Of a stretch of DNA of 7,153 bases, positions 1 to 5,876 are shown piece after piece. Made by a program: the position numbers and the translations under genes. A model generated the notes under the pieces. It ran no database searches. It was not told the origin of the DNA and saw only the letters and a list, made by a program, of their open reading frames with translations. Each line of letters begins with the position of its first letter. Position 1 is the first letter of the stretch. This stretch comes from Bacteroidales bacterium (lineage in GTDB: Bacteria > Bacteroidota > Bacteroidia > Bacteroidales > F082), in NCBI GenBank assembly GCA_017508895.1, contig JAFWRA010000041.1, forward strand, positions 1 to 7,153. Direction: 5' to 3'.

Positions 1-50
1 AACCGAATAACGTGCAAATCATGCAAGGAATTAGAAGTAGGAAAAGTAAT

Positions 51-139
51 TTGCAAAATTTGCAAAATAGTGGTAGTCGCAAAATTTGCGAATACCATTT
101 GTTGAGCCGAAAAGCAATGTGCAAATTTTGCACATACCA
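51..139. repeat. Array of three palindromes (GCAAAATTTGC-type)
   Basis: Three odd-length palindromes lie in a row. The first is TTGCAAAATTTGCAA at 51-65, centred on 58. The second is CGCAAAATTTGCG at 78-90, centred on 84. The third is GTGCAAATTTTGCAC at 119-133, centred on 126. The second is extended symmetrically by TGGTA (71-75) and TACCA (93-97), and the third keeps only the right-hand TACCA (135-139). Centres are 26 and 42 bases apart. They sit 90 to 170 bases upstream of the -7 box that serves the RhuM remnant. They could be binding sites for a dimeric DNA-binding protein or members of a dispersed repeat family; the sequence alone does not decide. Confidence 0.75.
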
Positions 140-164
140 CTTCCCGAAATATGATTATCGTATG

Positions 165-185
165 AACACGCATTTACTGCGTGTT
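165..185. repeat. Perfect inverted repeat / hairpin
   Basis: AACACGCA (165-172) and TGCGTGTT (178-185) form a perfect 8-bp stem with a 5-base loop. No T-run follows on either strand, so it is a poor intrinsic terminator. It lies about 40 bases upstream of the -7 box at 224, where an operator or a leftover 3' end of an upstream transcript is possible. Confidence 0.5.
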
Positions 186-223
186 GTTATTGCATGTGCT
201 GTAATATAGCACAACTTTTTCAT

Positions 224-231
224 TATCTTTG
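224..231 (+). promoter_or_regulatory. Bacteroidetes -7 promoter box for the RhuM-WYL-exonuclease-carbonic anhydrase cluster
   Basis: TATCTTTG matches the Bacteroidetes sigma-ABfr -7 consensus TAnnTTTG. A convincing -33 TTTG at the usual spacing (about 200-204) is not seen. Transcription would start around 236-238, giving a leader of about 17 bases before the ATG at 254. The next five bases (CAGCG) are identical to those following the -7 box of the fic gene. Confidence 0.6.
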
Positions 232-253
232 CAGCGACAAATCCACCACACAC

Positions 254-520
254 ATGGAAAACCAAATTGTCATCTACCAAACCGACAACGGCCAGACTGC
301 CATCGATGTAAGGCTGGAGAATGAAACTGTTTGGCTGACTCAGGCTCAAATGGTAGAACTATTTCAGTCCGATAGAACTACAATTGTCCGCCACATCAAT
401 AACATTTACAAGGATGAAGAGTTAGAGCGCGAGGCAACCTGTGCAAAAATTGCACAAGTTCATAAAGAAGGAAAAAGGATGGTGAAAGCGGTGGTAAACC
501 TTATCAATCAGAAAAACTAA
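254..520 (+). pseudogene. RhuM-family protein, N-terminal remnant (88 aa)
   Basis: The 88-residue product reads as the beginning of a RhuM (virulence-associated) family protein, usually over 300 residues. Recognisable family segments are the strand-rich start (residues 3-26), the helix-turn-helix around VWLTQAQMVELFQSDRTT (26-43) with RHINNI after it, and the family block ATCAKIAQV (61-69) with EGKR at 72-75. The family normally continues with a YNLD...GYRVNS block; here 13 unrelated residues follow and then a stop, so most of the protein is deleted. The ATG at 254 is preferred over the in-frame ATG at 194, because 194 lies upstream of the -7 box at 224 and the extra residues have no family match. 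The stop is 4 bases before the WYL gene. The remnant keeps its HTH, so a shortened DNA-binding protein is possible. The biochemical role of RhuM proteins is not established. Confidence 0.75.
441..455. repeat. Palindrome inside the RhuM remnant, matching the upstream array
   Basis: GTGCAA (441-446), AAA, TTGCAC (450-455) is a 15-base interrupted palindrome in the codons for CAKIAQ. The 17 bases 440-456 differ from the third upstream palindrome (118-134) at only two central positions. It may be an internal binding site, or the coincidence of a conserved protein motif. Confidence 0.5.
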
Positions 521-524
521 AGCC

Positions 525-1433
525 ATGTCCAAAAACCAAATCAACAAATACGTCTGGCTCGTAGAGACGCTCTACCATGCCAAGAAAATCACTCTGAAGG
601 AAATCAACCGCAGGTGGCTCGACACCGATTTGAGCGAGGGTCTGGAGATTCCGCGCCGCACGTTCCACACGTGGAAAAACGCGGTTGAAGATATGTTCGG
701 CCTTGTCATCATGTGCGACAAGAGCGACGGCGACCGCTATTACATCGAGAATCGCGAGGTGTTTGAGGACGACAGCCTGCAACGCTGGCTGCTCAGCACC
801 ATGTCGGTCAACAATACGCTGTTGGAAAACAAGTCGCTCAGCGACCGCATCCTGCTGGAAAGCATCCCATCGGGTCAGGACTTCCTCGCCACGGTCATGG
901 AAGCGATGAAGAAAAACCGTTTGCTGGAAATCACTTATAAAGGCTTTTGGAGCGAAAGCGAACACACCTTCCCCGTGGCGCCCTACTGCGTGAAGCTGTT
1001 TCGGCAGCGGTGGTACATGGTGGGCAACAGCGTCTATGAAGACAAGATCCGCATCTATTCCCTAGATCGCGTATTGGAAGCCCAATTGTCGGACAAGACC
1101 TTCAAATACCCCAAGAAATTCAACCCAGAGAACTACTTCAAAGGCTGTCTCGGCATCATTCGCGACGAGGAATGCCCCATCGAGACCGTGAAGCTGAAGG
1201 TGAGCGCTGACCAAGCAAACTACCTGCGTTCCCTACCCTTGCATCCTTCACAAAAGGAGCTGGTGCATACAGGCGAATACAGCATCTTCTCCATCGAGGT
1301 GCGCCCCACCTTCGACTTCCAGCAAGAACTCCTTTGGAACGGCGATGCGCTCGAAGTGTTGGAGCCGCTATGGCTGCGCAAAGAAATGACGGAGATGGTG
1401 AAACGAATGTGGAACAATTACAACAAATCATGA
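525..1433 (+). CDS. WYL-domain transcriptional regulator
   Basis: This is a 302-residue cytoplasmic regulator of the WYL family. Residues 1 to about 75 form a winged-helix-like DNA-binding region (KYVWLVETLYHAKKITLKEINRRW, with a probable recognition helix near PRRTFHTW, 43-50). Residues about 120 to 205 are the WYL domain, with ITYKGF (136-141), PYCVK (153-157), RWYMVG (162-167; the signature is WYM rather than WYL) and KIRIYSLDRV (174-183). The C-terminal WCX-like extension ends with ALEVLEPLWLRKEM (275-288). WYL domains are thought to sense ligands, often nucleic acid or nucleotide-like, and many regulate DNA-damage or phage-defence genes. The start is 4 bases after the RhuM remnant stop, and the next gene overlaps by ATGA, so it is translationally coupled on both sides. 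The regulated target and ligand are unknown. Length and domain order are complete. Confidence 0.9.
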   Translation: MSKNQINKYVWLVETLYHAKKITLKEINRRWLDTDLSEGLEIPRRTFHTWKNAVEDMFGLVIMCDKSDGDRYYIENREVFEDDSLQRWLLSTMSVNNTLLENKSLSDRILLESIPSGQDFLATVMEAMKKNRLLEITYKGFWSESEHTFPVAPYCVKLFRQRWYMVGNSVYEDKIRIYSLDRVLEAQLSDKTFKYPKKFNPENYFKGCLGIIRDEECPIETVKLKVSADQANYLRSLPLHPSQKELVHTGEYSIFSIEVRPTFDFQQELLWNGDALEVLEPLWLRKEMTEMVKRMWNNYNKS

Positions 1434-1924
1434 ATTCCTTCGCCGCCATAGATTTCGAGACTGCCAACAACGAGCGCACCAGCGTGTGTAGTGTGGGCGT
1501 AGTCATTGTTCGCGAAGGCGAGTTCGTGGACTCGTTTTATTCGCTAATTCAGCCTGAGCCGAATTATTACCTTTATTGGAATTCAATGGTTCACGGTATT
1601 ACCAAGGAGGACACCGAGGATGCCCCCGTGTTCCCGTATGTTTGGAAGCAAATTGAGCCGCTCATCGAAGGCTTGCCTCTCGTGGCGCACAATAGTCCTT
1701 TCGACGAAGGTTGCCTGAAGGCCGTGATGCGCTGCTACCAGATGGATTACCCTGACTATCAGTTCTACTGCACCTGCCGCGCTTCGCGCAAACATTTCGG
1801 AAAGCTACTTCCCAACCACCAGCTGCACACCGTGGCGGCAGCCTGCGGCTACGATTTAATCAATCACCATAACGCCTTAGCCGATGCTGAAGCCTGCGCT
1901 TGGATTGCTCGAGAGATTCTTTAA
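1430..1924 (+). CDS. DEDDh-type 3'-5' exonuclease (DnaQ-like)
   Basis: This is a 164-residue single-domain exonuclease of the DnaQ/PolC epsilon-like superfamily, which removes nucleotides from 3' ends with two metal ions. Motif Exo I is AAIDFET with D8 and E10; Exo II is VAHNSPFD with D92; Exo III is HNALADA with H147 and D152 five residues later. All four acidic ligands and the general-base histidine of the DEDDh class are therefore present. HGITKED (55-61) is also typical. The ATG at 1430 overlaps the WYL stop by ATGA and places the catalytic strand at the N-terminus as usual. An in-frame ATG at 1334 would add 32 unrelated residues encoded inside the WYL gene and is rejected. No polymerase, helicase or BRCT domain is attached. 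Coupling to a WYL regulator suggests a repair or nucleic-acid-processing role, but this is inference. Confidence 0.88.
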   Translation: MNSFAAIDFETANNERTSVCSVGVVIVREGEFVDSFYSLIQPEPNYYLYWNSMVHGITKEDTEDAPVFPYVWKQIEPLIEGLPLVAHNSPFDEGCLKAVMRCYQMDYPDYQFYCTCRASRKHFGKLLPNHQLHTVAAACGYDLINHHNALADAEACAWIAREIL

Positions 1925-1925
1925 A

Positions 1926-2483
1926 ATGAAAACCATGAAAACAAACTCACAACAAGCCTTAAATCAACTCAAAGAAGGTAACGCCCGCTTCGTTTCAGGA
2001 GCCTTGACACAAAAAGACGACTATGCGACACTGCGGGAGCAACTCAGCACCGGTCAGCATCCCTTCGCTGTGGTGCTTTGCTGCTCCGACAGCCGCGTGG
2101 CACCCGAGATTATCTTCGACCAAAAGCTCGGTGACCTCTTCGTCATCCGTAACGCGGGCAACATCGTGGATGAGGAAGTGCTCGGTTCCATAGAATATGC
2201 CGTCGAGCATTTGGAAACACCTTTGGTGGTCGTCATGGGGCACTCAGCCTGTGGTGCCGTCACGGCAACCTGTCAAGACAATGATTTGCCTGGACACATC
2301 CTTGATTTGGCCAAACGCATCAAACCTTCAATCAGCTCGGGTTGCTGCATCGACGACAATGCCCGCCGCCATGCCAAAAGGATGGCGCAACTGATCGAAG
2401 AAGATGAAATCGTCCATCATGTTGGCGCCAAAGTTGTTGCGGCTTTCTACGACCTCCAAAGCGGAAAAGTGGAATGGCTGTAA
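1926..2483 (+). CDS. Beta-class carbonic anhydrase
   Basis: This 185-residue zinc enzyme interconverts CO2 and bicarbonate in the cytoplasm. The zinc site is visible: CCSDSR (52-57), giving ligand C53 and the D55-R57 dyad, and HSACGAV (106-112), giving H106 and C109. IRNAGNIV (74-81) and the C-terminal VVAAFYDLQSGKVEWL (170-185) are also standard for the class. Length is near the short end for the family but nothing essential is missing. The ATG at 1926 begins one base after the exonuclease stop; a second in-frame ATG at 1935 is an equally good start. The ATG at 1884 lies inside the exonuclease gene and adds no family sequence. No separate promoter was recognised, so it probably rides on the upstream transcript. 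There is no signal peptide. Confidence 0.93.
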   Translation: MKTMKTNSQQALNQLKEGNARFVSGALTQKDDYATLREQLSTGQHPFAVVLCCSDSRVAPEIIFDQKLGDLFVIRNAGNIVDEEVLGSIEYAVEHLETPLVVVMGHSACGAVTATCQDNDLPGHILDLAKRIKPSISSGCCIDDNARRHAKRMAQLIEEDEIVHHVGAKVVAAFYDLQSGKVEWL

Positions 2484-2495
2484 CGCAGTTTTCCT

Positions 2496-2503
2496 TATTT
2501 TTG
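2496..2503 (+). promoter_or_regulatory. Bacteroidetes -7 promoter box for the amidohydrolase gene
   Basis: TATTTTTG fits TAnnTTTG and lies in the 45-base gap after the carbonic anhydrase stop. The expected start near 2509 gives a leader of about 20 bases to the ATG at 2529. A -33 element is not clear. The gene may also receive read-through, since no terminator separates it from the preceding gene. Confidence 0.5.
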
Positions 2504-2528
2504 TCGTCTCATTCATAGAAAACAGAAC

Positions 2529-4157
2529 ATGAAAACAAACACAAAACACATAACCTTAGCGTTAATCGCTTCAATTCTTACCTTTATGACCGCCTGCAAC
2601 CAAAAAACACCCGTCGACCTTATCATCCACAATGCCAATATCTACACCGTCGACAACGACTTCTCCAAAGCCCAAGCCTTTGCCGTGAAAGACGGTAAGT
2701 TTGTCGCCGTCGGCGATGAAGCGAGCATCATGCGCCAATACGCTGCCAAGGAAACCATCGACGCCCATGGCGATGCGGTTTATCCCGGCTTTATGGACGG
2801 ACACAGCCACTTCACGGGCTACGGCGAGAACCTCGTCCGCTGGGCCGACCTGAAAGGCTGCCGCTCCTACGACGAGGTCATCGAGCGCCTCAAAGTGCAC
2901 GACAGCCTCTACCCTGCCGAATGGCTCTTGGGTCGCGGCTGGGATCAAAACCTCTGGGAAGTGGCCGAGTTCCCTGATAACGAAAAGCTTGCAGAAGCCT
3001 TCCCCAACAAGAAAGTCCTGCTGACCCGCGTGGATGGACATGCAGTATTGGTATCCAAAGAAGTTCTTGAATTAGCCAACATCGATGCGAACACGAAGAT
3101 GGACGGCGGCATGGCCATCGTCAAGGAAGGTCATTGCACGGGCGTGTTGTTGGACAACCTCGCCGATGCTGCCAAGGCCTTGGTGCCTAAGATGGAAACC
3201 GCGCAGAGCATCCAAGCCCTGCTCAAGGCACAAGAGAACTGCATGGCGGTCGGTCTGACCAGCGTTACCGATGCAGGACAAGACATCGCCACCATCGAAC
3301 TCATTGACAGCTTACAACAGTCGGGACAACTCAAGATGCACGTCAACGCGATGGTCAACCCCGACAACGAGACGATGGACCATTTCATGCGTCAAGGTGT
3401 CATCGACAAGGAAAGACTCACCGTCCGCAGCGTGAAGATCTACGCCGACGGTGCCTTAGGCTCACGCGGTGCCAAGCTGCTGGCTCCTTACACAGACGAC
3501 CCGACCAACGACGGCTTAATTCTCGAAAGCGACGAGTTCTACCGCCACGTCTGCCAAAAGGCATACGATGCTGGCTATCAAGTGTGCTGCCATGCCATCG
3601 GCGACGGTGGCGTGCACCATATTCTGGACATTTACTCCGAATACCTCAAAGGCCAAAACGACCTCCGTTGGCGCATCGAGCACTCGCAAACAGTGGCCGA
3701 CGCAGACTTCGACCGCTTTGGAGAATTATCAGTCATCCCCTCCATCCAAACCACCCACTGCACCTCCGACATGGACTGGGCCGATGAGCGTCTCGGTGAG
3801 CGCATCAAGAACGCATACGCCTACCAACAACTCTTGCAACAAAACGACTGGGTCATCAACGGCACCGACTTCCCCATCGAAGACATCAGCCCCATTTATA
3901 CCTTCTATGCCGCTGTGGCCCGTAAGCACTTGGACGGCACGCCTGTCGAGGGTTTCCAAATGGAGAACGCCCTCACCCGCGAACAAGCCCTGCGTTCCAT
4001 CACCATCTGGGTAGCCAAAGGCTGCTTCCTTGAAGGTCGCAAAGGCAGTATAGAAGTGGGGAAAGACGCTGATTTCGTGATTCTTGACAGAGACTTGATG
4101 ACTGTAGCAGAGAGCGAAATCCCTGCGGCCAAAGTAAAGGCATGCCACATTCATTAA
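2529..4157 (+). CDS. Lipoprotein amidohydrolase, YtcJ-like (Amidohydro_3)
   Basis: This is a 542-residue metal-dependent hydrolase of the amidohydrolase superfamily, YtcJ/Amidohydro_3 type. The start has a lipoprotein signal: basic residues, hydrophobic segment 8-20, then MTAC with the lipidated cysteine at C23, so it is probably anchored in the envelope facing the periplasm. Metal and active-site features follow in order: GHSH (H92 and H94), WLLGRGWDQNLW (132-143), K303 in VKIYADGALGSRGA, H355 in CHAIGDGG, H385 in RIEHSQ and D447 in NGTDFP. GKDADFVILD (511-520) is the usual beta-sandwich closing strand. Family members act on cyclic amides, N-acyl or related bonds; the substrate cannot be read from sequence. 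The C-terminus ends at AKVKACHIH, roughly ten residues before the usual end, and a shifted frame there reads more like the family (see findings). Confidence 0.9.
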   Translation: MKTNTKHITLALIASILTFMTACNQKTPVDLIIHNANIYTVDNDFSKAQAFAVKDGKFVAVGDEASIMRQYAAKETIDAHGDAVYPGFMDGHSHFTGYGENLVRWADLKGCRSYDEVIERLKVHDSLYPAEWLLGRGWDQNLWEVAEFPDNEKLAEAFPNKKVLLTRVDGHAVLVSKEVLELANIDANTKMDGGMAIVKEGHCTGVLLDNLADAAKALVPKMETAQSIQALLKAQENCMAVGLTSVTDAGQDIATIELIDSLQQSGQLKMHVNAMVNPDNETMDHFMRQGVIDKERLTVRSVKIYADGALGSRGAKLLAPYTDDPTNDGLILESDEFYRHVCQKAYDAGYQVCCHAIGDGGVHHILDIYSEYLKGQNDLRWRIEHSQTVADADFDRFGELSVIPSIQTTHCTSDMDWADERLGERIKNAYAYQQLLQQNDWVINGTDFPIEDISPIYTFYAAVARKHLDGTPVEGFQMENALTREQALRSITIWVAKGCFLEGRKGSIEVGKDADFVILDRDLMTVAESEIPAAKVKACHIH

Positions 4158-4179
4158 TGAAGCCATTTTAACTGAAAAC

Positions 4180-4195
4180 TTGCCGCTATCGGCAA
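4180..4195. promoter_or_regulatory. Inverted repeat, probable operator of the fic promoter
   Basis: TTGCCG (4180-4185), CTAT, CGGCAA (4190-4195) is a perfect 6-bp inverted repeat. Its first TTG is positioned as the -33 element, 20 bases before the -7 box at 4203, so a bound protein would block RNA polymerase. No T-run follows, so it is not a good terminator. The HTH-bearing Fic protein encoded just downstream is the obvious candidate to bind it. Confidence 0.55.
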
Positions 4196-4202
4196 AAATC
4201 AC

Positions 4203-4210
4203 TATCTTTG
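4203..4210 (+). promoter_or_regulatory. Bacteroidetes -7 promoter box for fic
   Basis: TATCTTTG matches TAnnTTTG, with TTG at 4180-4182 as the -33 element after a 20-base spacer. The start site is expected near 4215, leaving a leader of about 25 bases that ends in the half-site at 4231. Confidence 0.65.
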
Positions 4211-4225
4211 CAGCGGTTTTCAATA

Positions 4226-4240
4226 AAAACTTGCCGATAG
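4226..4240 (+). promoter_or_regulatory. Additional half-site abutting the fic start codon
   Basis: AAAACTTGCCGATAG directly precedes the ATG at 4241. Its first 11 bases repeat 4175-4185 exactly, 51 bases downstream, and TTGCCGATAG equals the minus-strand reading of the operator (4195 back to 4186). It could give co-operative repression or act in the mRNA leader. Confidence 0.45.
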
Positions 4241-5122
4241 ATGGAGTACATTTCAGTCAGTCAGTTTGCCGAAAAATACGGCATCAGCGAGCGTACCGCC
4301 CGCAACTATTGCGCCAAGGGCAAAATCGAAGGGGCGTTCCTCACGGGTAAAACATGGAACATTCCTGCCGAGGCCACCTTGCCCAAACGCAGTAAAAAAA
4401 AGGTGTCGCCGTTGCTCACCGCCTTGCGCGAACAAAAGGAGGCCAAGATGAAAGGCGGGATCTATCACCGCATACAGATAGACCTGACTTACAACTCCAA
4501 CCACATCGAAGGCAGCCGCCTGACCAAGGAACAGACGCGTTACATTTTTGAGACCAACACCCTTGGCATCACAACGGAGAACACGCGCATTGACGACATC
4601 ATGGAAACTGTCAACCATTTCCGCTGCATCGATTATGTTATCGACCATGCCACGGAAAGAATCACTGAAACGCACATCAAGCAGTTGCACCTAATATTAA
4701 AAACCAATACTTCCGACAGCCGCAAGTCATGGCTTGCCGTTGGCGACTACAAGCGTCTAGCCAATGCCGTGGGAGAAGAAGAAACCGCTCAACCCGAAGA
4801 AGTTCACCGCCGAATGAAGTCACTGCTTGCCGATTACAACTCCCAAAAGCAGGTTACGTTTGACGATTTGCTGGACTTCCATGTGGGCTTCGAGCGCATC
4901 CATCCTTTCCAAGACGGCAATGGGCGTGTCGGTAGGCTGTTGTTGTTTTGGCAATGCCTTCAGGCGGAAATTGTTCCGTTTGTCATCACAGAGGATTTGC
5001 GCCTGTTCTATTACCGAGGCATCCAGAATTGGGGCAAAATCAACGGCTATTTGCGCGATACATGCTTGACTGCGCAGGATAATTTCAAGGTTTTACTGGA
5101 GTATTATCGGATTGGTTATTAG
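4241..5122 (+). CDS. Fic-domain AMP-transferase with N-terminal DNA-binding HTH
   Basis: This 293-residue protein probably transfers AMP (or another NMP) to a target hydroxyl, as Fic enzymes do. Residues 1-45 form an excisionase/MerR-like helix-turn-helix (YISVSQFAEKYGISERTARN, then GKTWNIPAEA as the wing). Residues 84-91 hold the inhibitory-helix motif (S/T)xxxE(G/N) as SNHIEG (S86, E90, G91). This makes it a class II Fic that auto-inhibits with its own N-terminal helix. The catalytic loop is HPFQDGNGRVGR (221-232), intact with H221, D225, N227 and R229. No partner antitoxin gene adjoins it, which fits self-inhibition. The start at 4241 gives the full HTH and sits about 25 bases after the predicted transcription start. 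The HTH together with repeats in its promoter suggests that it regulates itself. The modified target is unknown. Confidence 0.92.
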   Translation: MEYISVSQFAEKYGISERTARNYCAKGKIEGAFLTGKTWNIPAEATLPKRSKKKVSPLLTALREQKEAKMKGGIYHRIQIDLTYNSNHIEGSRLTKEQTRYIFETNTLGITTENTRIDDIMETVNHFRCIDYVIDHATERITETHIKQLHLILKTNTSDSRKSWLAVGDYKRLANAVGEEETAQPEEVHRRMKSLLADYNSQKQVTFDDLLDFHVGFERIHPFQDGNGRVGRLLLFWQCLQAEIVPFVITEDLRLFYYRGIQNWGKINGYLRDTCLTAQDNFKVLLEYYRIGY

Positions 5123-5124
5123 AG

Positions 5125-5156
5125 AAAAAAGGCCTCGTCTATTCAACGAAGCCTTT
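5125..5156 (-). terminator. Intrinsic terminator between convergent genes
   Basis: AAAGGC (5128-5133) and TCGT (5135-5138) pair with ACGA (5146-5149) and GCCTTT (5151-5156) around a 7-base loop, with one C-A mismatch. On the minus strand the stem is followed by six Ts, a good terminator for the secreted-protein operon. On the plus strand only TTT follows, so it would stop fic transcripts less efficiently. Confidence 0.75.
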
Positions 5157-5180
5157 GACATTCAACGTAATCTGTTGACC

Positions 5181-5870
5181 TTACAAATTCACCGTGACAT
5201 TTCCCTCATACTCGCCAGTGCTGACGTTGACGACCTGCACCTGAATGTACTCTTCGGTGATGCGGGCACTGATGAAATAGCCCACTGCCGTAAAGTTGTT
5301 GCCTTCTACCGTGGTGTCGGGGTTGTAGATGCCGCTCTGCTGCCCTTGTTGCTCCTTGTAGAGTTTCTCCAGATGCTCCTTGGCGACCACCTTGTAGCCC
5401 TTTCCCAAGAGGTAATCCACGATTTGGCCTTTGGTCTTCTCCTTGTCGGTTTGGCCGTCGGTGATGGTGAGTTTATCCAAGGCGAAGCGGTTGCCTTCGT
5501 CAATCTCGCGCGTGGCTTGGTTGATGGCCTCAAACAGGTTTTGCGCCACCACGCCAGGAAGTTCCACAACGGTGTAGGTATAGTAATGCGACACCGAGCC
5601 GTCTCCATTGACTTTCACTTCGCCTTCCTTGAGATTGCGGATGCCGACCTCTTTGTTTGGGTTAGCCTGCTTTGCCTCTCGTAAAGCGGCTTTGTAGGCA
5701 GCCTGATAGTTGTTGTAGCCGCTTCTCGTGCGGGTGCTTTTAGTGAGCACTACCTCGTTCTTTTGCGTTGTTTTCTGTGCCTTGCTGCTGTCTTCTTGGG
5801 CTATGGCATTGCCCAAACCCAAGAGCAGGGCAAAAGCCAAAATGATGATTCTTGTTGCTTTCATTATCAT
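5181..5870 (-). CDS. Secreted protein with CsgG/LpoB-like C-terminal domain (paralog 1)
   Basis: This is a 229-residue exported protein of unrecognised specific function. Residues 1-24 form a Sec signal peptide (hydrophobic 8-19, cleavage after AIA before Q25). A lower-complexity linker reaches about residue 50. A small domain with NYQAAYKAALREAKQANP (54-71) follows, then a C-terminal domain from about 110. The latter has KGQIVDYLLGKGYKVVAKEH (147-166), LEKLYKEQ, SGIYN (179-183), TAVGYFI and VQVVNVSTGEYEGN (211-224). That order, a 'vvar..l..l..EQ..sGi' block, an 'a.GY.i' strand and an 'l.vvdv.TGe' strand, resembles the CsgG/LpoB fold. That family includes envelope proteins that form secretion channels or activate peptidoglycan synthases. 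There is no lipobox cysteine, unlike CsgG and LpoB. ATG at 5870 or the second ATG at 5864 are both possible starts. It lies 6 bases after the stop of its paralog, in one operon. The fold call is by eye. Confidence 0.82.
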   Translation of the reverse strand: MIMKATRIIILAFALLLGLGNAIAQEDSSKAQKTTQKNEVVLTKSTRTRSGYNNYQAAYKAALREAKQANPNKEVGIRNLKEGEVKVNGDGSVSHYYTYTVVELPGVVAQNLFEAINQATREIDEGNRFALDKLTITDGQTDKEKTKGQIVDYLLGKGYKVVAKEHLEKLYKEQQGQQSGIYNPDTTVEGNNFTAVGYFISARITEEYIQVQVVNVSTGEYEGNVTVNL

Positions 5871-5876
5871 TGATTT

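Noticed and set aside
51..139. CRISPR array
   Set aside because: The units are short palindromes with unequal 26- and 42-base spacing and no constant repeat of CRISPR length; no cas genes nearby.
12..209. Open frame of 65 codons on + across the palindrome array
   Set aside because: It runs through the repeated palindromes, has biased composition from them, overlaps no recognisable domain and ends in a promoter region.
504..965. 153-codon open frame on - opposite the WYL gene
   Set aside because: It is antisense to a well-supported WYL protein, and its hydrophobic, valine-rich composition is typical of antisense frames in high-GC3 genes.
1334..1429. Longer start for the exonuclease
   Set aside because: The 32 extra residues are encoded within the WYL gene in another frame and have no exonuclease character; the ATGA overlap at 1430 is the natural start.
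2571..3041. 156-codon open frame on - opposite the amidohydrolase
   Set aside because: It is a shadow of a conserved enzyme gene on the other strand; no family motif.
4180..4195. Inverted repeat considered as a terminator for the amidohydrolase gene
   Set aside because: No T-run follows on the plus strand, and its position on the -33/spacer of the fic promoter with a repeated half-site fits an operator better.
3729..4223. 164-codon open frame on - covering the end of the amidohydrolase and the fic promoter
   Set aside because: Mostly antisense to a conserved coding region, with no motif and no minus-strand promoter seen.
5112..5684. 190-codon open frame on + opposite the first secreted paralog
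   Set aside because: The minus-strand protein has a signal peptide, a paralog and conserved blocks; the plus-strand frame is its shadow.
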